64,000 bases of DNA, taken from contig NZ_JANZKZ010000006.1 in NCBI RefSeq assembly GCF_025770725.1, positions 1-64,000 of the forward strand, written 5' to 3'. Shown here one piece after another: positions 46,095-54,645 of the stretch. The translations under genes were made by a program, and so were the position numbers. Source of the stretch: Sulfurospirillum oryzae (GTDB taxonomy: Bacteria; Campylobacterota; Campylobacteria; Campylobacterales; Sulfurospirillaceae). Position 1 is the stretch's first letter; every line of letters begins with the position of its first letter. Below the pieces are notes generated by a model. That model saw only the letters and a list, made by a program, of their open reading frames with translations, searched no databases and had not been told where the DNA came from.

Positions 46095-46522
46095 AAAGGG
46101 GTACCACCCTTGAGGTCTTCATCTGTAACCGTGATACTTTTACGCCACTTTTCAATTTTGAGATCATTCTCCAAAATGTGTTCTGCGAGCCATTTTTTCG
46201 CAATCATCTGCATGCTGGTTTGTAACTCTTCAATGGTTTTTTTCTCTTTGAGAATTTTATTCATTCCCTCGATGATACTTTCATGTAGTTTGCGATGTTT
46301 AATGTACAGAGGATAGTGAATGCTTTGCATATACGCTTCCTCTTCTTTAAAATGTTTCGCCATATAGTCGTAAAATTCTTTGAAAAGTTTAGAAAGTTCA
46401 GCTTTAGTTGTTGTAGCGGCATCAAGCTTTTGCACCGTTTTGGCAAGCTCAAATAGCTCTTGATGTTGAAGGTCTAGCAGTTCATGATGTACGCTATATC
46501 GCTCATCCCATTCAATGATCAC
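46091..46522 (-). CDS. bacteriohemerythrin
   Basis: 143 aa from GTG 46522 (GAGGAA 7 nt upstream). Four-helix di-iron O2-binding domain: WDERYSVHHELLDLQHQELFELA, HFKEEEAYM, HRKLHE and HILENDLKIE supply the His/Glu/Asp ligands. Stand-alone form, likely O2 storage or sensing in a microaerobe. Confidence 0.93.
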   Translation of the reverse strand: MIIEWDERYSVHHELLDLQHQELFELAKTVQKLDAATTTKAELSKLFKEFYDYMAKHFKEEEAYMQSIHYPLYIKHRKLHESIIEGMNKILKEKKTIEELQTSMQMIAKKWLAEHILENDLKIEKWRKSITVTDEDLKGGTPL

Positions 46523-46581
46523 TTATATTCCTCATAAAATAATTTTACACTATTTTAGCATGGTTTGAGTTTTTTACGTGT

Positions 46582-46607
46582 AAAGCACTAGAAAACTCTA
46601 GTGCTTT
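46582..46607 (-). terminator. terminator of cation:proton antiporter
   Basis: Perfect 11-bp stem AAAGCACTAGA/TCTAGTGCTTT (46582-46592/46597-46607), loop AAAC, overlapping the antiporter stop. Next to it is TTTACGTGTAAA (46573-46584), a one-base variant of the palindrome. Confidence 0.7.
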
Positions 46608-47992
46608 TTAAATCCTAAGTCGATGAGGTATAAAAGAGGTCCTGTCATAAACGTGGTTACAAGTGCCATAATGACGAACATCGTAAATAAAATAGGGGAT
46701 AAAATGCCTAGCTCATAGCCGATGTTTAAAACAACCAACTCCATAAGTCCTCTTGTGTTCATTAGCGCGCCGATGGCAAGAGAGTCTTTCCATGAGATTT
46801 TCATAAAACGGCTCGCAATAGCACTACCGATAAATTTACCCACAACTGCAACCACAATGATAGCCAGACAGATCATCAAATGTTGAGATTCAAGTAAATT
46901 GATCTGTGTGCGGAGTCCTGTAAGGGCAAAGAAAAGCGGTAAAAGTACGAGCAGACTCACATACTCTAAACGAGGGGCAATGCGTTCTTTAAGCTCACTC
47001 TCGCTGGTTGAGGGCATCATAACACCTGCCATAAACGCACCAAAAAGGGCATGAATACCCAATAATTCTGTCGTAAGAGAACTTGCTAGTAAAATGACTA
47101 AAACAATGGTGGTAACTTTCATGTCAAGTGTTTCGTGCATTTGTTTACCAAGACTTCGTAAAAAAGGTTTGATGATAAACAGCATCACCATGATATAGAT
47201 AACAATAGGAATCAGCATAAGCACTGACATTAAAAGATTGGTTGATGTTGAAACGGAAATAACAATGGCTAAGATGTACCATGCCGTTGCATCATCTGCC
47301 GCTGCACACGTGAGTGCCATCGCGCCATAAGAGGTTTTGGTAAGGTTGCGGTCTTTGAGAATACGCGCAAGTACTGGAAAGGCAGTAATGCTCATCGCGA
47401 TGCCGATGAAAAGTGCAAAAGCAGTAAACGTGACTGAAGAGGAAGCAAAAGAGGGATAAATAACATAAGCAAGTATAGTCCCCAAGAAAAAGGGAAAGAT
47501 AATGCTGATATGACTAATCACAATAGAAGCTTTACTCTGTTGTTTGAGTTTGTCAAAGTCAAGCTCCATTCCCACGACAAACATAAACAGAAGCAGACCA
47601 ATTTGGCTTAAAAAGTGTAGGTTCTGGAATGAACTTTTAGGAAACAGTAGTGCTGAGAACTCTGGAAAAACAAGACCCAAGAGAGACGGTCCAAGAAGGA
47701 CACCTGCAAAAATCTCACCGATAACGGGCGGTTGCGAAAGTTTGGAAATCAAAATGCCAAAGGTACGAGCTGCACCCATAATAACGATGATCTGCACCAA
47801 CAAAAGTGCGAGTGGATGGGAAAGTTGCTTGGTAAATGTCGTTTGTAGATTATCCCAAAAACTTCCAACTGAAACAGGCTCCGAAATGAATCCTGTGCCT
47901 ATATAAAGGGCATTGCCATAGTTTATAACTAAAAAGATACCACCACCAAAAAGAAGCAGTGAAAAGAGATAAATTTTCATAGAGCGATCCAT
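46598..47992 (-). CDS. cation:proton antiporter (CPA2 family)
   Basis: 464 aa from ATG 47992 (AAGGAGG 6 nt upstream), preferred to ATG 48022. About 12-13 helices with PPVIGEIFAGVLLGPS, LLFMFVVGMELD and the TCAADDATAWYIL Asp pair typical of CPA2 exchangers. No regulatory KTN domain. Exchanges Na+ or K+ for H+; ion not determinable. Confidence 0.93.
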   Translation of the reverse strand: MDRSMKIYLFSLLLFGGGIFLVINYGNALYIGTGFISEPVSVGSFWDNLQTTFTKQLSHPLALLLVQIIVIMGAARTFGILISKLSQPPVIGEIFAGVLLGPSLLGLVFPEFSALLFPKSSFQNLHFLSQIGLLLFMFVVGMELDFDKLKQQSKASIVISHISIIFPFFLGTILAYVIYPSFASSSVTFTAFALFIGIAMSITAFPVLARILKDRNLTKTSYGAMALTCAAADDATAWYILAIVISVSTSTNLLMSVLMLIPIVIYIMVMLFIIKPFLRSLGKQMHETLDMKVTTIVLVILLASSLTTELLGIHALFGAFMAGVMMPSTSESELKERIAPRLEYVSLLVLLPLFFALTGLRTQINLLESQHLMICLAIIVVAVVGKFIGSAIASRFMKISWKDSLAIGALMNTRGLMELVVLNIGYELGILSPILFTMFVIMALVTTFMTGPLLYLIDLGFKKH

Positions 47993-48022
47993 CGATAACC
48001 TCCTTGAATCTAAGAGAGACAC

Positions 48023-48180
48023 TTAGATATAAGATTCAATTATAGCATAGGGGGTTTGCTCGAATTCTTAAGCGCTCTGAACTCTTTACATGTAAAAGAA
48101 AATGCTCAATAAAAAACCATCCCTTTTGTTACCAAGTTGATATAATGTTTTCATAGAATTATCGCATGAAAGGAAGTGGG
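48023..48180. promoter_or_regulatory. divergent promoters, antiporter / phoH
   Basis: Minus-strand TATAAT (ATTATA at 48039-48044) for the antiporter and plus-strand TATAAT at 48141-48146 for phoH, with a TTTACATGTAAA palindrome between them (48085-48096). Confidence 0.55.
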
Positions 48181-49578
48181 ATGTCAGTCAACAAAGTTTA
48201 TGTGCTCGATACCAACATTATCTTGCACAATACCAATTTTATTAAAGAGTTGTGTGATGGCGGCAACAACATCATTGTAATCCCAGAAACGGTGCTTATA
48301 GAGCTGGAAGATTTTAAAAAGAACTTCACGGAACTGGGTTACCAAGCCAGAAGTTTTGCTAGAATGCTGGCTTCCTGCAAAGTAGAAGAGGTCGACAGTG
48401 GTGAGCTTTTTCGTGTGGTTAAGATGCGCTATGAAGAAGATATTGCGATTCACCTCTTCTCCAAGACAGTTTACAACTCCGATATAGACTCGCAATTTAT
48501 CAATGAATCCAACGACAAGCGTATTCTCGAAGTGGCATCGGGTGCTCAGACGTACTACCCTGATTATAAAGTGATTTTTCTCTCCTTAGACGTTTATGCG
48601 CGTATGTTTGGACTTTTCTACAATGTCACCGTTGAATCCTTGCGTGAAGATCGAAGCGATGTGCCAGAGTTTGAGTTTGTAAAACAACTTCCCATCGACT
48701 CAGCACTTTTCAATACACTCGATAAAAAGCTGATTCAGGAGTATGATCCAGAATATAACAGTGGAAATTATTGCTACGAGTTTGTCAGTAGCGATGGTAA
48801 CTCTGAACACGCCATTATTTCCCCTGGTGGTATCATCCACATGCTCAACGAAGAGCTTGATTTTAGAGGCTTAGAAGTCAAACCGATCAACCTCAAACAG
48901 AAGTTTTTTATGAAAGCACTTCTTTCCAACATGTACGACATTCATGTCATTGATGCCCGTGCAGGTAGCGGTAAAACTTTGATGGCGTTTGTTGCCGCGA
49001 TGAGGCTTGTGAGCAAAGGCAGTTACGAGAAAATTGTCTATGTTAGAAACTCCATCGAAAGCGTTGATAAAGGTGCGGACGTTGGCTATCTTTCAGGTAA
49101 CGATGAGAAGTTCCGCATCTACAATATGGCACTGTATGATACGCTTGAATTTATCGCTAAAAAACGGATGAAAAAGCGCGATAATACGCAAGAACCGCAA
49201 GTAGCGATAGAGAAAAAAGTACAGGAGCTCATGACCAAGTACAACATCGAAAAGCTCTGGCCAGGTGAAGCGAGAGGTCGTACACTCTCAAATGCCATCG
49301 TCATCTTAGACGAGTGGCAAAACAGCTCAAATAACACCACACAGCTCATTTTATCGCGCCTTGATAACAACTGTAAAGCCATCGTGATTGGTTCAAACAG
49401 ACAGATCGACAATATGTATCTTAACCGCTTTAACAACGGTTTGACATCACTGTTAAAACAGACCAAAAAACCGCAGACACACATTTCGCTTTTTGCGATA
49501 GAGTTAGACAAATCGGTACGCGGTAAATTCTCGCACTTTGCCGATGATATTTTTGGGGATGGCGACAAACACAAATGA
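48181..49578 (+). CDS. PIN-PhoH family ATPase
   Basis: 465 aa from ATG 48181 (AAAGGAAG upstream) rather than 48166. N-terminal PIN nuclease-like domain (about 1-130, YVLDTNIILHN) fused to a PhoH-type P-loop ATPase (Walker A DARAGSGKTLMAF, about 260; Walker B VILDEWQNSS). PhoH2-type proteins are RNA-helicase/ribonuclease-like. Overlaps the next gene by 4 nt. Confidence 0.93.
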   Translation: MSVNKVYVLDTNIILHNTNFIKELCDGGNNIIVIPETVLIELEDFKKNFTELGYQARSFARMLASCKVEEVDSGELFRVVKMRYEEDIAIHLFSKTVYNSDIDSQFINESNDKRILEVASGAQTYYPDYKVIFLSLDVYARMFGLFYNVTVESLREDRSDVPEFEFVKQLPIDSALFNTLDKKLIQEYDPEYNSGNYCYEFVSSDGNSEHAIISPGGIIHMLNEELDFRGLEVKPINLKQKFFMKALLSNMYDIHVIDARAGSGKTLMAFVAAMRLVSKGSYEKIVYVRNSIESVDKGADVGYLSGNDEKFRIYNMALYDTLEFIAKKRMKKRDNTQEPQVAIEKKVQELMTKYNIEKLWPGEARGRTLSNAIVILDEWQNSSNNTTQLILSRLDNNCKAIVIGSNRQIDNMYLNRFNNGLTSLLKQTKKPQTHISLFAIELDKSVRGKFSHFADDIFGDGDKHK

Positions 49579-50348
49579 CCAAATACCAATTTAGTGGGGA
49601 TGAAGACCCGATCATTTTTCGCTCCATCTTTATCTCTGACCTTCACTTGGGAACACGTTTTTCCCAAGCGGAGGAGCTTTTGGAATTTTTAAAATACTCT
49701 CATTCGGAAAACCTCTACTTAGTCGGCGATGTCATTGATGGCTGGGCGATTAAGCGCAAAATCAAATGGGCGCAGTCACACTCCGATGTTATTCAAAAAG
49801 TGCTCAGAAAAGCACGTAAAGGCACAAACGTTTACTATATCACTGGCAATCACGATGACTTTTTACGCTCTTTTTTACCTTTGGGATTGGGAGATCACAT
49901 CAAAGTAGTCGATGAGGTAGAGTATATGAGCCTCAACAAAGAGCGTTTTTTCATTACGCATGGTGATTTTTTTGACAGCATTACGATGACGAAAAGGTGG
50001 CTCGCCATTTTGGGCGATTTGGGGTACGATCTTCTTCTTAACATCAATCAAGTCATTGGTTGGTTTCGTAAGAAGCTTCGTTACCACAGCCACTGGTCGC
50101 TTTCTAAGTATGTCAAAGATAATGTCAAAAGCTCCATCTCTTTTATTACGGATTTTGAGCACATCCTCAGTGAACATGCCAAACGACATCACTACGATGG
50201 CGTGATTTGCGGGCATATTCATAAGGCAGAAATCAGGGATATTGAGGGTATAAAGTATTTAAATTGTGGCGATTGGGTCGAGTCCTGCACGGCAATCGTT
50301 GAGACCTTAGAGGGTGAATTTAGGATTATACGATGGCTGGGACATTGA
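49575..50348 (+). CDS. LpxH-like metallophosphoesterase
   Basis: 257 aa calcineurin-type phosphoesterase: ISDLHLGTR, GDVIDGW, GNHDDF, THGDFFDS and CGHIHKAE metal-binding motifs. It resembles UDP-2,3-diacylglucosamine hydrolases (lipid A synthesis) of the YbbF/LpxH2 group. It overlaps both neighbours, so it is in one operon with phoH and a patatin. Confidence 0.88.
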   Translation: MTKYQFSGDEDPIIFRSIFISDLHLGTRFSQAEELLEFLKYSHSENLYLVGDVIDGWAIKRKIKWAQSHSDVIQKVLRKARKGTNVYYITGNHDDFLRSFLPLGLGDHIKVVDEVEYMSLNKERFFITHGDFFDSITMTKRWLAILGDLGYDLLLNINQVIGWFRKKLRYHSHWSLSKYVKDNVKSSISFITDFEHILSEHAKRHHYDGVICGHIHKAEIRDIEGIKYLNCGDWVESCTAIVETLEGEFRIIRWLGH

Positions 50349-51106
50349 AAATATCACTTGCGCTTTCAGGAGGGGCGGCTAGGGGCGCGTTTCATTTAGG
50401 CGTCATTGCCGCCTTTGAGAGGCACGATGTAGAGATAGCTGCCGTTTCAGGTACCAGCATTGGTGCGGTCATTGCCGCAGGCGTAGGATCGGGTGTGAGC
50501 GCATTTGATATGATTCGCATTTTTAAAAGCAAAGCGTTTCGCAAAGTGTTTCACTTTAACTATTTTCGAAAAGGACTTCTTCGCATCAATGAAAAGGCAA
50601 CTATTTTAAAAGAGATAGCACCTATTTCTCGCTTAGAGCAGATGCCAATCCCAACCTTTATAACCTGTGTGGATCTTCCTAGTGGTGAGATCGTACGTTT
50701 TTCTCAGGGTGAAACGATAAAGCTCGCCATTGCAAGCTCTGCACTCATTCCTATTTTTCGCCCCATCGCGTATGAAAATTATATGCTTATTGATGGTGGG
50801 TTTATGGACAATTTACCCGTAGAGCCACTTTTAGGGCTTGGCAATCCTATCGTTAGTGTCAACCTTTTTCCTTTACATGTAAAATCAAAAGGGACACTTT
50901 TTTCCAGTTTTGAGCGGGCGATTTATCTCTCCATCCTAGCTTCTTCCAAGCAACAGATAGAGCAGAGTGATTTGTGCATCAGCGATCCTGCTTTGGATAA
51001 TTTTGGATTGTTTACTTTTGGGCAATTAGAGGCATGTTTTGAGCTAGGTTACGCTAAAGGCAGTGAGTCTATTTTGACTTTTATGGCACAACAAAGTATA
51101 ATCTAA
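50333..51106 (+). CDS. patatin-like phospholipase
   Basis: 257 aa. Oxyanion hole SGGAARGAFHLG, nucleophile elbow GTSIG (Ser near residue 42) and catalytic Asp in DGGFMDN are intact, so an active lipid acyl hydrolase is expected. No signal peptide. Overlaps the LpxH-like gene by 16 nt. A palindrome at 50873 is read LHVK. Confidence 0.93.
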   Translation: MAGTLKISLALSGGAARGAFHLGVIAAFERHDVEIAAVSGTSIGAVIAAGVGSGVSAFDMIRIFKSKAFRKVFHFNYFRKGLLRINEKATILKEIAPISRLEQMPIPTFITCVDLPSGEIVRFSQGETIKLAIASSALIPIFRPIAYENYMLIDGGFMDNLPVEPLLGLGNPIVSVNLFPLHVKSKGTLFSSFERAIYLSILASSKQQIEQSDLCISDPALDNFGLFTFGQLEACFELGYAKGSESILTFMAQQSII

Positions 51107-51141
51107 TCTTTTTAAAGGTGATATGTGATCAAAGGAATAGA

Positions 51142-51840
51142 ATGACAAGCAAAGATTATTTAACCCAAATGTTCTCCCTTCAGCAAAAGCTGAACGATGA
51201 AACCAACGGCATTGGCTGGGAAAATGGGTACACAAAAAACAACCGCATGATTAACTGGAAACGATGTATTTATATGGAGTGTGCGGAGCTCATTGATAGT
51301 TTTAGTTGGAAACATTGGAAAAACATTAACAAACCTACTGACTGGGACAATGTCACCGTTGAAATCGTCGATATCTGGCATTTTATTATGAGTTTATTGT
51401 TAGAAGATTATAAAACCAATGGCAAAGGCGACATCGAACAACTCGTTTTAGATGTACTGGATGTTCAAGGTTTTGAAGCATTTACCAAAGAGCCATTATC
51501 CGCAGGTTCTGCTGATCCGATGGAGCTTATTAACGACATTGAGAGCATTATCCACGATACAACAGGCTTTGAGATAGACCTTTACGATGGGCTTTTATGT
51601 GAGTATTTTACACTCTCACGCAAATGTGGCATTAACCTCAAAGTATTGTATAAATTTTATGTGGCAAAAAATGTTCTGAACCAGTTCCGTCAGGATCATG
51701 GGTACAAAGAGGGACATTACATCAAAGTATGGAATGGCAAAGAGGACAACGAAGTGATGCTCTCGCTCCTACAAGGAGAGTCTGCTCCAACGGTCGATGC
51801 ACTTTATAAAAAGCTCGAAAAAGCCTATCCAAAGGCGTAA
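51142..51840 (+). CDS. dut: dimeric dUTPase
   Basis: 232 aa from ATG 51142 (AAAGGAATAG upstream) rather than GTG 51118. All-alpha MazG-like dUTPase: NYMECAELIDSFSWKHWK-type helix (here YMECAELIDSFSWK) and VEIVDIWHFIM supply the Mg ligands E-x-x-D. Hydrolyses dUTP to dUMP. Typical Campylobacterota dUTPase in place of the trimeric form. Confidence 0.92.
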   Translation: MTSKDYLTQMFSLQQKLNDETNGIGWENGYTKNNRMINWKRCIYMECAELIDSFSWKHWKNINKPTDWDNVTVEIVDIWHFIMSLLLEDYKTNGKGDIEQLVLDVLDVQGFEAFTKEPLSAGSADPMELINDIESIIHDTTGFEIDLYDGLLCEYFTLSRKCGINLKVLYKFYVAKNVLNQFRQDHGYKEGHYIKVWNGKEDNEVMLSLLQGESAPTVDALYKKLEKAYPKA

Positions 51841-51843
51841 AAA

Positions 51844-51873
51844 ACAGCTTGCAAAATTAATATTGCAAGCTGT
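51844..51873. terminator. bidirectional terminator dut / queD
   Basis: Perfect 11-bp stem ACAGCTTGCAA (51844-51854) / TTGCAAGCTGT (51863-51873), loop 8 nt; T-run on the minus-strand side. Confidence 0.75.
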
Positions 51874-51875
51874 CA

Positions 51876-51979
51876 AAGCACCAAAGGTGCGCGGGCGTTG
51901 CGCCGAGCAAAACACAGTGTTAACGTAGTCTTTGGAGCTTTGCTTCAAAGATGTGTACAGAGTTCTTGTAGAACTCTAA
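51876..51979 (+). repeat. modular hairpin repeat, full copy C
   Basis: Hairpin 1 GCACC/GGTGC (51878-51890), core AGTGTTAACGTAG (51916-51928), hairpin 2 arms TCTTTGGAGC/GCTTCAAAGA with TTT loop (51929-51951, one G-U pair), hairpin 3 AGAGTTCT/AGAACTCT (51959-51977). Between convergent dut and queD. Confidence 0.9.
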
Positions 51980-51990
51980 TGGGCTTTTCC

Positions 51991-52533
51991 CTACTTTTTA
52001 TTGTAAACGATACTTCTGCTTTTAGGCGTTTCTAAAAATTCTACGTGTGAGACTTCCACTCCCAAACGACTCATCTTTTTCGCAATGATACCGAGTAACC
52101 ATGTTGAAATGTTTTCACTGGTTGGCACAAAATCGACGATAATGTAGCCTTCATACATCTCTACGATGTGGCTTGGTTGATCGGTGATCGTATTTAAGTC
52201 GGGAGTTTTATAGCCTGCTTCATTTTCAATAAGGTTTTTTTTGTCTGCAAAATGTGGCAACAATGTTTCAAAAAGCGGGTCATGAATATCGATGATGAAT
52301 TTATGATCTAACGTGGTGTCTAAAAAGAGCTTGAACCAATTGAGATGATGAAAGTCGGTGACCATGCCATTTTTGAGCTCACTGCTTTGTAAAAAAACGA
52401 TGATTTTGCCTTGATGACCATGAAGGTGACGACATGCTAAACACCCACTCAGTGAAAACTCAGCGTCCAGCTCTTGCGACCAAACGCGGTGTCCGTAACA
52501 AAAATCAAACTCTTTACTAATTTGCCAAAGCAT
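51991..52533 (-). CDS. queD: QueD-type 6-carboxytetrahydropterin synthase
   Basis: 180 aa. Makes 6-carboxy-5,6,7,8-tetrahydropterin on the way to preQ0/queuosine. FDFCYGHRV, catalytic and zinc motif CLACRHLHGHQ, FHHLNW, DHKFI and PTSENISTWL are present. Slightly long for the family. The palindrome at 52534-52543 fills the space between its GAAAGG and ATG. queE and queC lie 2-3 kb away on the other strand. Confidence 0.93.
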   Translation of the reverse strand: MLWQISKEFDFCYGHRVWSQELDAEFSLSGCLACRHLHGHQGKIIVFLQSSELKNGMVTDFHHLNWFKLFLDTTLDHKFIIDIHDPLFETLLPHFADKKNLIENEAGYKTPDLNTITDQPSHIVEMYEGYIIVDFVPTSENISTWLLGIIAKKMSRLGVEVSHVEFLETPKSRSIVYNKK

Positions 52534-52719
52534 TTACATGTAACCTTTCTATTTCATAGGATGATGTGTAATCATATCTAAAATAAACTATAAAGAAATA
52601 TAACCTTTTTTAAATCTTAAACAACTCTGGATTTGTCATAGTACAATTTTATTTTATCTTTTATTTGCTATTCAATATTATAAAATCAACAAGACTCATA
52701 TTTTTTATAAGGATAATCT
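52534..52719. promoter_or_regulatory. divergent region queD / sulfide:quinone oxidoreductase
   Basis: AT-rich 186 nt with one TTACATGTAA at the queD edge, a TATTAT box near 52675-52680 and AAGGAT before the ATG at 52720. No ORF. Confidence 0.5.
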
Positions 52720-54183
52720 ATGGCTAAAGTTGTTGTTTTGGGAGCGGGTGTTGCAGGGCATACAGCCGCGCAGTTTTTGCGAAAATGGCTCAATAAAACC
52801 CATGAGGTTATTGTTGTAACGCCCAATAGTAGGTGGAATTGGATACCATCAAACATCTGGGTAGGTGTTGGACAAATGGATCAAGAAGAGGTACTTTTTG
52901 ATTTGGCACCGGTGTATGAAAAGGCTGGAATTACCTATGTACAAGCAAAAGCTGTTATGATTTATCCCGAAGGAAGAGGGGAGAATAGTAAAAATTTTGT
53001 TACTATAGAACACACCAGTGCTGGACGAGAAGGTGAAAAAGAGGAAATAATTTATGACTTTCTTGTTAATGCTACAGGACCAAGACTCAATTTCGCTGCA
53101 ACAGAGGGCTTAGGACCAGACAATGGTTATACCGTGTCTGTGTGTACTGCTTCACACGCAAAACATGCGGCAGATGAGCTTGAGAAGATTATCGCGGCTT
53201 TGAAAAAAGGCGAAGAGAAGAGAATTTTGATCGGTACGGGACATGGTATGTGTACGTGCCAGGGTGCGGCGTTTGAGTACACGTTTAATGTCGATCATCG
53301 CTTACGTGCTGAGGGTGTTCGTGATAAAGCGACTATTACTTATATCTCAAATGAGTATGAATTAGGTGACTTTGGTGTTGGCGGAATGCACCTTAAAATG
53401 GGCGGATACATCACCAGCGGTAAAGTATTTGCCGAGTCATTGTATGCGGAACGCGATGTCAAATGGATCACCAGAGCGCATGTCAATAAAGTTGAAAAAG
53501 ACAAAGTGCATTATGAGACCCTTGCCGGCGAAATGAAAGAAGAGCCGTATGATTTTTCAATGCTTATTCCTCCGTTTGCAGGTGCGGGTATGAAAGCGTT
53601 TAATAAAAACGAAGAAGACATTACCTCTTCTATGTTCAATGCGGGTGGTTTTATGTTTGTTGATGGTGATTACAGCAAAGCAACAGCGCCTTATGAAACA
53701 TGGGATGCGTCTGATTGGCCAAAAACGTGTCAAAACCAAAAATACAAAAACATTTTTGCCGCAGGTATCGCGTTTGCGCCTCCTCACATTATCTCTAAAC
53801 CGATGAAGTCTCCTAATGGAACACCGATCAATCCAACACCTCCTCGTACAGGTATGCCTAGTGCCATGATGGGAAAAGCGGTTGCTGGAAGCATTGTTGA
53901 TATGATCGGCGGTGCTAGTGAGCCAACCCATAGTGCTTGTATGGCGGAAATGGGTGCGGCATGTGTCGCCAGCGCAGGAAAAGGGTTGTTCTCAGGAACG
54001 GCTGTTGCGATGACCATGTATCCGATTATCCCCAATTATAAAAAATACCCTGACTACGGCAGAGATTTCGGTGGAACATTTGGTGAAATTGGTCTGGCAG
54101 GGCATTGGGTAAAACATCTCTTGCACCATGCTTTTATCTGGAAAGCGAAAATGAAACCATTTTGGTCCATCATTCCTGAATAA
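52720..54183 (+). CDS. sqr: sulfide:quinone oxidoreductase-like flavoprotein
   Basis: 487 aa FAD-dependent membrane-associated reductase. Rossmann GAGVAGHTAAQFL (8-20), PNSRWNWIPSNIWVGVG, redox-type cysteines C142, C178 and C180 (GMCTCQGA), a second FAD segment, and a hydrophobic C-terminus suited to monotopic membrane contact. Likely oxidises sulfide to polysulfide and reduces quinone. Subtype uncertain, and other DSR (disulfide reductase) flavoproteins are possible. Followed by a repeat pair and a 49-aa ORF. Confidence 0.82.
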   Translation: MAKVVVLGAGVAGHTAAQFLRKWLNKTHEVIVVTPNSRWNWIPSNIWVGVGQMDQEEVLFDLAPVYEKAGITYVQAKAVMIYPEGRGENSKNFVTIEHTSAGREGEKEEIIYDFLVNATGPRLNFAATEGLGPDNGYTVSVCTASHAKHAADELEKIIAALKKGEEKRILIGTGHGMCTCQGAAFEYTFNVDHRLRAEGVRDKATITYISNEYELGDFGVGGMHLKMGGYITSGKVFAESLYAERDVKWITRAHVNKVEKDKVHYETLAGEMKEEPYDFSMLIPPFAGAGMKAFNKNEEDITSSMFNAGGFMFVDGDYSKATAPYETWDASDWPKTCQNQKYKNIFAAGIAFAPPHIISKPMKSPNGTPINPTPPRTGMPSAMMGKAVAGSIVDMIGGASEPTHSACMAEMGAACVASAGKGLFSGTAVAMTMYPIIPNYKKYPDYGRDFGGTFGEIGLAGHWVKHLLHHAFIWKAKMKPFWSIIPE

Positions 54184-54330
54184 AGTGCTTTAGCGTAGCA
54201 TGAGAAGCTTTGCTTTGAATGCGTGACAAAGTTCTGCAAGAACTTAAAAGCATCGAAGATGCGCGGGCATTGCGCCAAGCATTACCCAGTGTTAACGTAG
54301 TCTTTAGAGCTTTGCTCTAAAGGCGTGACA
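54184..54330 (+). repeat. modular hairpin repeats, tandem partial copies D and E
   Basis: Copy D (54184-54247) has a degenerate hairpin 2 and hairpin 3 (AAGTTCT/AGAACTT). Copy E (54248-54330) has hairpin 1 GCATC/GATGC (54250-54262), core AGTGTTAACGTAG (54288-54300) and hairpin 2 TCTTTAGAGC/GCTCTAAAGG (54301-54323), then GCGTG. Hairpin 1 arms differ from the GCACC/GGTGC of other copies with pairing kept. Confidence 0.85.
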
Positions 54331-54354
54331 AAAATGAAAACAAAGGAGAACACT

Positions 54355-54504
54355 ATGAAATTAACACCGTATTCACAAAATTCTTTTACACCGATTCCTT
54401 CAAAATTTACGATTTTTATGAGAACTTGTGTGATTTGGCAATTGATAAAATTCATTATGATTAACATCAGAATGACCATCTTAATTCTTAAATCGCACCA
54501 CTAA
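54355..54504 (+). CDS. 49-residue small protein downstream of sqr
   Basis: Hand-found ORF with an excellent ribosome binding site (AAAGGAG, about 7 nt before the ATG). It starts MKLTPYSQNSFTPIPSKFTI and ends TILILKSHH. A polar, proline-containing N-terminus is followed by a hydrophobic/basic helix (about 20-46) that could lie on or cross the membrane. No family recognised. Same strand as sqr and separated from it only by repeats. The opposite-strand frame over it has no ribosome binding site. Confidence 0.7.
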   Translation: MKLTPYSQNSFTPIPSKFTIFMRTCVIWQLIKFIMINIRMTILILKSHH

Positions 54505-54645
54505 AATCTTACATGTAACCCTGCATGCCTCTTGTTAAACCTAAAACAAGAGGCTGCTTTTCAAATAAACTTCTAATCCATTTCATACTATAATGTTAGA
54601 TAGCAGATAATAATGATGTTAAACATTATTGAGGAAAAAAACGGT

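Noticed and set aside
54282-54479. 65-aa minus-strand ORF downstream of sqr
   Set aside because: No ribosome binding site, runs through repeat copy E, and lies antisense to the plus-strand 49-aa ORF that has a near-perfect Shine-Dalgarno.
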